Of a stretch of 64,000 nt of DNA, positions 11,623 to 22,047 are shown piece after piece. The position numbers were made by a program, and so were the translations under genes. This DNA comes from Dichotomocladium elegans (Eukaryota > Mucoromycota > Mucoromycetes > Mucorales > Lichtheimiaceae): positions 124,001 through 188,000 of the forward strand of contig JAIXMN010000009.1 of the NCBI GenBank assembly GCA_025716815.1. The letters run 5' to 3'. The notes under the pieces are model-generated. The model did no database searches. It saw only the letters and a list, made by a program, of their open reading frames with translations, and was not told where the DNA came from. Position 1 is the first letter of the stretch, and every line of letters starts with the position of its first letter.

Positions 11623-14198
11623 GATGGATAAGGTATGTGTGTACAGAGAAGCAAAGTAATGCGAGATAATTCGCGAGGAGATGTGTTCCTTTATATATGA
11701 ATTACGCTATCTTTAAAGGGCCGGAATAGCTGCTCTTGAAAAAATTTTCAGGCAGTTTCATGTGCCTGGATGTAACGATTGTACCACTTCTCCCAAGTGG
11801 ACCATGAGCTTAGGATATCATGTGTTTGCTGACAAAACTACCCTATCTCATTTTATTCTAATGAATCCATCTTATTCAGTCCTTTGTCTTCTTCTCGTTT
11901 TCTCCGTCATGTTCCTGATGGCCTCCTTTCGCCCCCGCCAGCCCTCCTTCTTCTTCTTCCTCGGCCATTTAACATATTAAGACGAAACTAGCCTAATATG
12001 GCCTTTTGCTTCACGCTAGGCCGTCCATCACCTGGTACCGGCAGATCCTTAATGTGCCTTTTATAGATAAAATGTCCTTGTCTCGCAACAGCCACTCGAG
12101 TCCCATGACCTATCAATCTATTATTCTAACAGCAGTATCATCTCGTCCGTCTTCTCCTTTCATCTTCTATCGTCTGGTTATGCTCGTCCTGTTCCTGTCG
12201 TTTCTTTCTTAATCTTCCATCTCCAGCCATGATTTCGACGTCAGCGGAGAGCGGGATTTTTATAGGCCCCGCATCAGATCATCCCTGATAACTACATCAT
12301 CGCATTATGGCCCCTCCGCTTCGGTCGGTGACCCGTCTCATCCGGAGTCCTAGCCGATGTTCTGCTTTGTTCAAATAAAGTGTGCTGCTCTGAGATTTAA
12401 TCTTAATGACACTGACAGTTGGGGGGGGGATAAGAGAGGGTGGTGATGGTGGGGGATGCTTAGCGCTGGAGACTGAGATCTGTCAGTTGATAGGGGGGTA
12501 AGGGACCCTTAGTTCTCCAAAGCAGAAAATGCAAACTCGGTAAGCACTGCGGCGCCAAATCATCTTGATTAGAAAGTTAAAATGCTTCTCCTTTACCATA
12601 AGGATAAGCTCATATACAAGAACTCATGAAGATGGAAGTCGGGCTACGGATCACCTGGCTCGTATCAGTATAAAACCCTCCCATCCTGTTTCTTCCAGTA
12701 GTTTATTATGATAATAAGACGGAGTTGCGCTAATGTGTGATTCCGACACTCGCAGATATCGGAAGGATAACTGTAATCCGCCCATTTGATTCAGGCGTGA
12801 ATGGGCTCAGGACATTGGATGGCTAAGTGCCAGGACATTCTTTTCACACATATCTACATAGACCAGCGCCCTCATGAATTTACTCCGAGGACCATATTCA
12901 AAAAAGCAGTTAGCGCCTAACTTGATTCACTCACAATGACGATAAAACATGTGAGGTCCCTTTTACTCTCGTTTACGGGATTTTTTTTTTTACTGGTCAA
13001 ATTTCATGCGATACAAAATGAAAACGAGTCAGACCCCAGTCAATGACGTTACCCAGATAAAATGAAACAACTGTCAAATTTCACGTCGTAACAGATGGGG
13101 GTAGCACTTTCGATATACAGTTGCACATCAAAAGGCGCTTGTTTGGAATGCGCCCATTTGGAGGAAATTGCTCTCAAGAGTAGTAAACTATTCTGATACG
13201 ATATAAATTCAAATCAGCACTCTTTTGAGGATTGGTTAACTCACCTTTTCAGGCCATTACGCTCTGTCCACATGTAGTTTGTCCGATGCGTGTTCGACCC
13301 CAGCCGCTGCCTAACAGATATCCGCCAAACAAGCTCTTCAGAGCACTAGCTACAGAATCAATGGCCTTCCTAGGTTCGGTCGTATCTCAATATGAAGGTC
13401 ATGGGCTCCCTCCGGTTGATTCTGTTCAACTTCGATGAAGTGGGCGAGCAATAATAGGACTGTGTGTCACGTGCTACTCTCCCAAAGGAAACTGACGTCC
13501 CGAACCCATGATTATCCGTCATAGAGCGATGTTTCTCTAGCTACTCCCATTGGGTTTTTCAACTCTACCCATCCTCTGCACCGGCATCTTTATGTATTCT
13601 CCTTCTTGATTCTCATGATTTCCGCAAGATCGGTATGAATGACATCCTAAACCCAATATCCCAATTCTCCTTGCCTACGCACCCTCTGGGCCCACATTGG
13701 GAGACCCTTCTATGTCCTAAGTTCTGCTGTTCTGATAAAGTACCAAAACCGCTCAATCAACTCTACCCCTGGTCTACATCTTGCGATCAGCAATGAATAG
13801 CGTTGCATTGCTCCTGTCGAGAGTCGAACGGAATCTTTCCCGTCTCTATTCAATTGGGCATTGGAAGAGAATGTTGCCATTCATCGCTCCTTGAAGCATT
13901 TTTTGGCCGCATACTTTGATTGCAACTTTGAATCGCTTGTTCACCCATTTGCCTAGCAAGAAGGCACCATCGTGACGAACGACGTCTATTTTTTTTTCTT
14001 TCAGAGAAGAGTCCAGCGACTGAGCTTTTGCGAGTATTTATCAGCTGAAACAATATAGAACAAGAAAAATACAATTGCCTCCGCGCGCGCACGCGGGGAT
14101 CTTTGACGCGTCTTTTTCTATTTAAACCGCACACCGCTCCTACACATACGCACATACATATATATATATATATAAAACACAGACGTCCTATATACATC
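11623..14198. other. Long divergent intergenic region (2.6 kb)
   Basis: Lies between the GPD and RFC start codons. Only short ORFs of no recognisable type occur. A 9-G run at about 12421-12429 and an (AT)n tract at 14155-14175 just before RFC are the only low-complexity marks. Its length suggests an extended GPD regulatory region or old, unrecognisable transposon remains. Confidence 0.45.
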
Positions 14199-15970
14199 AT
14201 GAGTCTTTGGGTTGACAAGCACAGACCGTCAACGTTCGATGAATTGACATATCATAAAGATATTAGCAAGCAACTGAAGGGATTGGTACCTACCCCATCG
14301 AAAAGCACAGGAAAATATTCTACACACAGTTTAAGGCTGATCCCGCGCGTTCCATTCCACCGCAGGCAGAGAAAAACAATGTGCCACATCTTCTCTTCTA
14401 TGGCCCTACTGGTGCAGGGAAAAAGACACGCATTGCCGCCATGCTTCGCGAACTTTATGGTCCCGGGGCCGAGAAGGCAAGTTGAATCTCACCAATCGCC
14501 TGAATCCTCTCTTAAATTATCTTAATAAGACTGTGATATAATCATAACTACAGCTCAAAGTCGATCAGCGGCAATTTGTAACGACGAGCAACCGTAAACT
14601 TGCCTTCGCTATGGTGACCAGTAACTATCATTTGGAAATCAACCCGAGGTACATAATGATGACTCTGCCCTTTGCTCTTGATTATCTCAAGCGATCTTAA
14701 CCACCATCAATTCGCAGTGATCTCGGCGTGCATGACCGTGTCATTATCCAAGACTTGGTCAAGACCGCTGCACAAACTCAACTGCTTGATCCCAACGTGA
14801 AGCATCATTTCAAAGGTAAGGGTTCAACTCAAGTCCTCAATCGGTGCCTCGCTGATAGAAAAAAAATCAACTCGCTCCCCTTTTTATCAGTGGTTGTTAT
14901 CGACCAGGCAGACGAATTAACCCGAGAAGCTCAGGCAGCACTTCGCCGCACCATGGAAAAATACACGGCAGGCCTTCGGTTAATTTTATGCTGCAACAAC
15001 CTCAGCAAGCTCATCCCTCCACTTCGATCACGTTGCTTAATTATCCGTGTGCCTCGACCTTCCACCGCTGAGGTATAAGACATTGGGGAGGGGGAGCGGA
15101 GCGATACAGGGAGGTTGGGAGAAAGAATTTGACAGATGACTAACACAGATGGACACATTAAGGTTGTGCATGGTTTGGAGAAGATAGCTCATCTAGAGAA
15201 AGTTGCGCTCCCAAGGTCGCTAGCCGAAAATATCGCGAAGCAGACACAGAATAACATGCGCTCTGCCTGTTTAGCCCTCGAGAGTACATGCGTGAAACAG
15301 TAAGCTTGTTTGAAAAAGTCCAAAAGAAAAACGTGCTGAACTCGTCGTACACTAGTCCTGATTTGACGATTGTCCAAGTACCGGAATTGGTGGACTGGCA
15401 GATTGTGATACAACGAGTGGCAAAGATGATCTTAGAAGAACAGACGCCGTCAAAGTAAGTTAGTTCTAAGTGGAAACGTTTATGACTTGAACAGAAGTAA
15501 CTAAGATAGGTACAATAAGACTCTTTGCTACACGGACACATCTATATGAATTAATCACGCGTGGCATTGATCCTACCGTCATCATCAAGGTAGTTTTAGC
15601 GCCTGTCGTGAAAAGCACTGCGGATCTTATTAATCATTTGCGTTTTTAGGGCATCACCTTTGAGCTGTTAACAAAGATGGATTCCAAGATGCAACGCATC
15701 ATTGTGGAGAAGGCGGCTTATCACGTAAGTTGTACGCTTATATGACGTTTAAATAGATGAGGCGGTTGATATAGGAAATATACATATCCGCAGGAACAAC
15801 GAATGACCATCGGTCGCAAAAAAATATTTCATTTGGAAGCATTCGTTGCCAGCGTGATGGATGAGTATCTCCGGTAAGACAAAGGGTGTCCCTGGTTTTG
15901 CCTTGATTATTTTTCGTGACCGAGCGTTTTTATTAGTTACCGTACATCGCTTCCACCATTAAGGATGTAG
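14199..15970 (+). CDS. RFC5: Replication factor C subunit (yeast Rfc5 / human RFC3 type)
   Basis: Eleven exons (14199-14285, 14366-14476, 14554-14648, 14718-14815, 14891-15072, 15163-15299, 15356-15454, 15520-15589, 15650-15724, 15794-15873, 15937-15970) give 355 aa. It opens MSLWVDKHRPSTFDELTYH, then a Walker A variant GPTGAGKKTR, a degenerate Walker B (VVVIDQADEL), the clamp-loader motifs AQAALRRTMEKY and RSRCLIIR, and the C-terminal collar helices. RFC opens the PCNA ring and loads it at primer ends in replication and repair. The second intron (14477-14553) has a GC donor, AAG|GCAAGT. The stop lies 6 bp from the stop of the facing HP1 gene. Confidence 0.94.
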
Positions 15971-15976
15971 TTCATC

Positions 15977-16859
15977 TCAAGCATTGTCCTCGTAACCAAA
16001 ATCAAGGCGATTTTCGTAATAGTCGATGAGCTATTTCATTGGAATTGTTATATCATTTTGCTCAAAAGAACTAAACCATATCGCCCTTTGCTTACAATGG
16101 ATGGTCTCTTTTCTCTTAGTATACGAGTAGAACATACTGTTGTCACTCCTTTCGGCCTAACAGAGAATATGTAGCATATTAACACCTGCCATTCCGAGCA
16201 GGTAAACCCTACTCGTCAAACGAATACGCGACTCCGTTTACCATAAAAGCTTGGCATACAAATCATCATTTTGGCCAACCAAGTAGACATGTTGAATGCT
16301 TTGAATATCTCGCCACCGTAGCCCCCCCGGTGGTCTATCGATCCCTTTTGCGCTACGACCGCTCTTCCGCTTTTTACTTTCTATCTCTTCAGTCGGCTTG
16401 ATATCATCCAACGTATGTTTACGGGAACGCCTGGCTGGTTTGGCTGGTTTGGTGGGTTCTCTATTGCGTTGCTTCCAATAATCCGCAAGCAAATCCGGCG
16501 TAAGGCTATGTTATCACGAGGTTAAACTCGCTCAAGTGAAAGCAAGAGAGATGCAGTCGGGAAACTCACACGTTTTCCTCAGCCTCCCAGGTGTTGTAGT
16601 ATTCATCGTAACCTTTCCATTTGATCAAGTATTCCATGGTGCCCTGTAAGAAAGAAATGGATCAAGAAATATGTGATCATTCAGGTCAATGGGACTAAGT
16701 ATTCGTCTTCTGCCCGATTATCCTTGATTTCGTCCCTCCTACCGGTATTTTCTTCGATGGTCTATGGGAAAGGAGTTCTTCCACCTCATATAGCTCTTCG
16801 TCTTCTACTTCCTCTACGTTATGCGATTTAACAGTATGTTTCTTGCTAGTTTCGGTCAT
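15977..16859 (-). CDS. HP1-like heterochromatin protein (chromodomain plus chromoshadow domain)
   Basis: Five exons (16859-16743, 16643-16570, 16505-16242, 16156-16096, 16030-15977) give 189 aa. The chromodomain (about residues 22-70) has the expected aromatic cage positions in YEVEELL, LIKWKGY and YYNTWEAEENV, which bind methylated H3K9. A basic hinge (RRSRKHTLDD, SKKRKSGRSAKG) leads to a chromoshadow domain built from three exons: LRWRDIQSIQHVYLV, then WPKGVTTVCSTRILREKRP, then LIDYYENRLDF. The chromoshadow domain dimerises and recruits partners. The 189 aa length is typical. The gene converges on RFC and diverges from the APC15-like gene. The two last short exons are easy to miss. Confidence 0.9.
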
Positions 16860-17068
16860 GTCACGAAAAAAAAAGGTTAAATGACTGAAAAAAATTAACA
16901 GCGCTCCGTGCGCTTGGGGGTGGGGCGGAGAAGTGTGGGATGGCAGCAGCATTGCTTGCTTGTTTAATCTAACAGCATCACCCCCCAGAGTTTCTGCTCC
17001 ATAAAAAAAAAGACAGTCTTAGGAACGTTTTTAGAACCCAGTATCGCCTTAGAGATCAATTCTTTTTC
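16860..17068. promoter_or_regulatory. Shared divergent promoter of HP1 and APC15-like genes
   Basis: Only 209 bp separate the two start codons on opposite strands, so both core promoters and both 5' leaders must fit here. No clear TATA box was seen. Bidirectional regulation is an inference from spacing. Confidence 0.5.
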
Positions 17069-17428
17069 ATGCTGCTTCCTAAACTCACACCAACTGCAAT
17101 ACCGGAGCCATGGTTCGCAAAGCGACGTACCATGGTGGAAGAACTCGAGGAATTGCAGTACGAAGAAGACCGCTATGCCCGCGAACGCTCCCTGGCTGTT
17201 GTAACACGTTTTGACGCGATCCCACCGACCACCACCACTGCTCCAGCCGAGGCTGCATCTCATCCTGATCCTTTGCATGATCCTGATGACTTGAACAATC
17301 CATTCACTGCTGGCGGAAGCAGCAATAATTTGCAGATACCGACCCACCTGGGTACGAACTTTGGAGACTATAACCAAGATTATTCCACTGTGTCCGCCTC
17401 ACCAGGTGTGTCTGACGAAGAGCTTTGA
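17069..17428 (+). CDS. Probable APC15/Mnd2-like anaphase-promoting complex subunit
   Basis: A single-exon ORF of 119 aa. The N-terminal 45 residues (PTAIPEPWFAKRR followed by an acidic/basic helix EELEELQYEEDRYARERS) follow the APC15 pattern: a short Pro-rich segment with an invariant Trp-[Phe/Tyr], then an E/R-rich helix. The rest is low-complexity (TTTT, NNP, acidic C-terminus DEEL), as in APC15 tails. In the APC/C this subunit helps turnover of the mitotic checkpoint complex. The call rests on a short motif, so it is tentative; an unrelated disordered protein is possible. Transcription diverges from HP1. Confidence 0.5.
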   Translation: MLLPKLTPTAIPEPWFAKRRTMVEELEELQYEEDRYARERSLAVVTRFDAIPPTTTTAPAEAASHPDPLHDPDDLNNPFTAGGSSNNLQIPTHLGTNFGDYNQDYSTVSASPGVSDEEL

Positions 17429-17757
17429 ATATGCGTGGATATATATATATATATATTCATTCTCGATGATCTATATATGATTGCATAAATACATATAACT
17501 TCTACATCCCCGCTTTCTATTCCTGCTGGATCAAGTGGATCGCGCCAGAAAGTCTAAGGAGAGGAGAGAGACCGGTCGGTAAACTGAAATGAGTAAGATA
17601 CGCTTTTTTGTCCACGAACCTAGCGTCTTTACTATAGTGTTCGGACGTAATACTCAATATGTTGTCACCAAATGGCTGAATATAGGATCCGAATCGGCTC
17701 TAAACGACAAGCATGTTCAAGAACAGATCTTTAGGGTTTCATGCGATAATATTCTTT

Positions 17758-20700
17758 TCAGCTTACGATATCGTCTTCGTTTTTCAGGCACAACATGGTG
17801 TTATCACGGAAGCGCCACTTATGCACCCGACCGCGTTCTAAATAGAGAAAAGAGCGGGGCGAATCAGTGTTTCCTTGCCAACCTGCGAATTGTCTCATCG
17901 TAGGCCAAACCACTACTTGCCTCCTTTGGCCATAGGTTCGCCTACCAAAAGGCTCGGGCCATCTCTTTCATGCTCGGTGAATGCTAGTGAACTACCTAAA
18001 TGACCTGCCTGTTGTCGACCTTCCATCTGATAAGCGAGTCCGTCATTTATGCCAAGGTTGCGCTGGACATTGCCCTGCAACGCCAGAGCGTGGACACCAT
18101 ACACACGGACGACGCCTGCCTGCCAGTATCGCTGGACTCCGGCAAACGTTTCCTCGGAAGGACTCGCCACTGCCACGTATTGACCCGATCTAGATACTGA
18201 TATTTCACTAGCCCAGAGGTCAGAGAGAAAGAGATTAACTCGGCCGAATGGAATACTCTGAATTCTACAAAATGGTACCTCCCGAACTGCTGGAACTGGT
18301 CGGATGCGGACATGGTCCATTGGAGACGCATGGGTGGAGCGTCCGTGCTAAAAGCATAAACACGGCCTATCCGTTGTTTGGTTTCTTCACTATAACCAGG
18401 CGCACCCACAAGTAACAGCGTGCTGCTACTGGCGCTGCTGTAATGGATGACATCCACGGCACTGCCGAAATGCTCATAGGGTTGAGGAATCGGGGCTTTC
18501 AAGATAAGCTTCCGAAATGACTGACTGCTCAGCAGCGCAAACACGGAACCAGCCTAATAATAATAGTGCATTCAGCACAGAAAATAGAAAGTAATTTTCT
18601 AAAAAACAATACTTGCATGTACTTTTCCAGCCACTGTGCAATAGGGGCATCCTATCACAAGATCTTTGATACCATCGCCATCGAGATCCACGCCCTTGAT
18701 TGCCAAGCCAAGGCCTTCGGTATCAGGAAACGCGATCCGCTCATCGGCTGTTGGATTGAGACCTTGCCCCAAATGACCATAGTACACGTCCACATAGCCC
18801 TTGTTAAACTCACCAAACGGTGCAGCGACTGCCAGGTCGTCTACACCGTCGCCGTTCATATCGACCGTCGCCATCGACCACCCAAAGCGGCCCTTGTCGC
18901 TCTTTGAGATCAATATCTGACTTGCAGCATTGCGGATATCATCCACCATTCCACGAGAGCGCTCCGCAAGCAGTACACGGGTACCATTGAGTACGAACAC
19001 CTGACCGGATGCGAGGCGATGTTCATTGCTAAGATAAGGTGCTGAAATCGCCAAGTCTATCTCACCGTCACCATCAAAATCTCCTGCGGCAGCGGCATGG
19101 CCGATTGCTGCAGAAGAGACAGGCAGAGAAAATGTAATAATGGACGAGTCCGGAGAATCATTGTCACGTTTTCCAAGATCCACGCACGTGCGTGGCTCGC
19201 GCCAGTCTGGATCGAGGCGGGGAGGGAAATTGCTTGAAAGCATGGACGGCTGTTGTTGATAAACAAAAGGACGTTGCAAATTCTCAGTAGCCACGCGATG
19301 TTGTTCCTCGGTGAAGGCAAAAATGATAGGTGGGCTATCATCTTCGATCGGCTCCTCAACAGCGTGCTCCGGAAGAGATAATGTCAGGAGACCTCTCTCG
19401 TAATCATAGCGTTGTTCCATGCCTTCAGGCAGGTCCACGTGCGTGTTCATCGATTTCACCGTCTCGTGATTAGAGATACGGGGCTTGTGTTGGTGGGTTA
19501 CGCCATCCGCTTGGTCGAAATAGGTGCCGCACAGAGGTCCGGGTACTCGACTGGACTCAAAGAGATCGACCATGTGCTGGTAGCACTCGGCGACACTCAC
19601 TGCCAAGTCTTGCAATCCTTTGAAGAAATGTGATAAGTCCGGCGGAGTCGATTCAAAAAGATTGCTTCAAATCCTACCTCCTTTATAGTAGTCAACCATC
19701 TCCTCTACCAAAAAGGGGCTCCTAGATCCATAGTAACCGAACATATATCGGCCGAATCGAAGGTCCATTCTCGAGGCAGCAAAGGCAGTTGCCATACAAT
19801 AGATAAGATGCTCCTCTGTCGGGACTCTTGTTGCTATCCCAGACGTGCTGCTAGCATTCTCTTTATCTTTATACAGTCGCTTGTAAATATTGACAAGGTC
19901 CTTCACAGGTACAATCCAGGTCGCATTAATATATGCCAAACGGTTGGCGTGTTGGAGCGTGAATTCTGCGCCTGTGTCTGCGGCCCTATGGGCTTTTGAA
20001 AAGCTACCATGGAAGTTCATTTGAGCCATCGCGTCAATGAAGTAATTCTCAAGTCCTCGAAGACTGTGCCACCGGACATCTGCCACATCATGCGACATGA
20101 CGGCAAATAGAAAAGATACCAGACCCTAGTGCCCATCACACACATACACATACACAGGAGGAAAGAAAGAAAGAAGGAGAGAGAGAGAGGGAGAGATGAA
20201 GACAAACGTTATCACTACATCATACAGCGTTGAGGAAAGTATGATTTACCTCGACATGGGGGTTATCCGTGCTGCGAGGATTGGGGTAGGTTTCTTTGAT
20301 ATATTCCACCGAAGCGCGGATAAATGGGGCCCAGTGAGCTGGATTACTCGAGTTGGTTGTGAGTAAACAAAAAACTTCGCAACCTCCTATATTCTCCTAC
20401 CATCTTCGGCTTGCTGGTTGTAACCCATACATTGATATCCCCTTTTTTTTTTTCGTTAACGGCGGGTCGCACTATCTGCAGGTTAGAAAGGCAGAAACTT
20501 ACCAATCTGGAAAAAAGGAGCCAGCCTGGACATAACCACCCGACCGCTCAAGCATTGATTTATAGGCTTGTTGCACGGGGTTGGTATGTTCGAAGAGATC
20601 CAGTGACCTATACGTTACTTCTGTATGAACCGTCCTAGGTTAATATAGATGAGTCGGGGATGGTGCTGTATGAGATCGTGTAGTCATCATCTCATTGTCC

Positions 20701-20802
20701 TTACATGCCGCATGCATTAGCAAGTAATAGCGCAGAGGGGCATGCCGATGCCAGGATCAGCCATTGCCAGGAATGCCAGTGCAAGGAGTAGAAAAGGAAC
20801 AT
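17758..20802 (-). CDS. GPI-specific phospholipase D-like secreted protein with FG-GAP repeats
   Basis: Nine exons (20802-20705, 20634-20503, 20441-20401, 20338-20250, 20125-19678, 19617 to 18617 or 18623, 18553-18279, 18207-17921, 17837-17758) give about 816 aa, close to vertebrate GPLD1. Order: signal peptide (ILASACPSALLLANACG), a zinc-dependent phospholipase domain (CGMTVHTEVTYRSLDLF, FFPDWGYQC, DAHWAPF, SHDVADVRWHSL), a linker, then integrin-like beta-propeller repeats with Ca-binding loops DFDGDGEIDLA, DMNGDGVDDLA and DLDGDGIKDLV. The family cleaves the inositol phosphate bond of GPI anchors outside the cell. Intron 6 has two possible donors 6 nt apart (GT or GC). The last intron needs a GC donor (GGAG|GCAAGT) and adds ERGRVHKWRF before the stop. 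The catalytic substrate is not proven. Confidence 0.88.
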
Positions 20803-22047
20803 ATTTAAGGAGAAGGAAAAGGCTGCGGTTCCCTATGTAGGCTATAATTGGATGGGTATCATCGACGCTAACCCGATCAGTGCATGCGCACGTACGCATG
20901 GTATTCAGTTGCCCTGAATGTTGCGTATACAAGAGCATCGCCCTCCATCCGTTGTATGTGAACATGTGAAACTAAACTCTATCCTCACACGACGTACCAT
21001 CCCTTGAAATACATACCGAAGAGACTTGTATACTCTCTTAGTCCCTGATAGTCAATTGTGGCCAAGGTAAAGAAAGTAATAAAACGGATAGTATAATGCT
21101 CATCTCGACCAATGGCGCTGTTGGGCAGATAGCTCTGAAGATAAGTCCCAGAAACCACTGTTCTCATACTCCCTTCATGAACGTAAATATGCAATAAGAT
21201 TGATCGTTAATCAAACGCTTTCGCCTTTTGCCGCCATCTCACGAATTCAAACAATGCCACAGGACACGATTTGCTTTGATGGACCTAAAGGAGAAATAAA
21301 CAGTGGTAAGTGAGTCCAATGGAATCTAGGTGGATGCTCCCGATTTTTTTTTCTTAAGGTTCAGTTGAGCCGAAATTGAGTCACGCAGCCCGTCAAAGGT
21401 CACTTTACCGGTCATAGATATAGATGTCCGTGGGGGTGATGATGTTTTAATCATTCACCGTATCATTGTCTTGTACAGTTTACGATCATTGGCGCGGGAA
21501 GCATTGAGGGGGGGTTAGGCTCAACCTGAAGTTAAGTTTACTAGGGGGAGCGAATCCAAAGAAAGTTTGGTATGGGGAAAACAAATGGATATCTGTTAAC
21601 TTATCAATTTCAGTGCGAGGATACTACGCCAAATTTTCATTGAATACCATAGTCTCTCGCTTGCTTTCGCAAGCACACACACACATACACGATTCTTCTC
21701 TTCTATATATTTTCCAGCAAGTTGGTTTGCTTATTTTCATTCGAAAAAAGAGAAAAGTTTCGTTACGGAAGCTACATCTCCTATTGGACATATAAGCTAC
21801 TTATTCCAGCATGGTTTTCCGCCAGTTTTTGAATCTTTATTTTTGATGTATAAGTTAAAGCGTACGCGAGGAGAACAGCGTTGGACTATGTGGATGAGAT
21901 ATACTTACAATACATACAGTCCGATTGTGCCTCTAGGACAGAAGAATGCAAAAAAAAAATATGATATAAAGAGGGATCAATATCTGAAGAGATTCTTCTT
22001 ATCCTTTGCTCTTTTCTTCTTTCCAATTCGTCGATACCAGCCACTTC
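20803..22047. other. Divergent intergenic region
   Basis: Lies between the GPLD1-like and GH47 start codons and should contain both promoters. Pyrimidine-rich sequence before 22048 (TCTTCTTTCCAATTC) is the likely GH47 leader. No gene is supported. Confidence 0.5.

Noticed and set aside
18180..18280. Frameshift in the GPLD-like gene after QQFG
   Set aside because: A 71-nt phase-2 intron (GTACCA ... GGGCTAG) explains the frame change and gives FGSEISVS.
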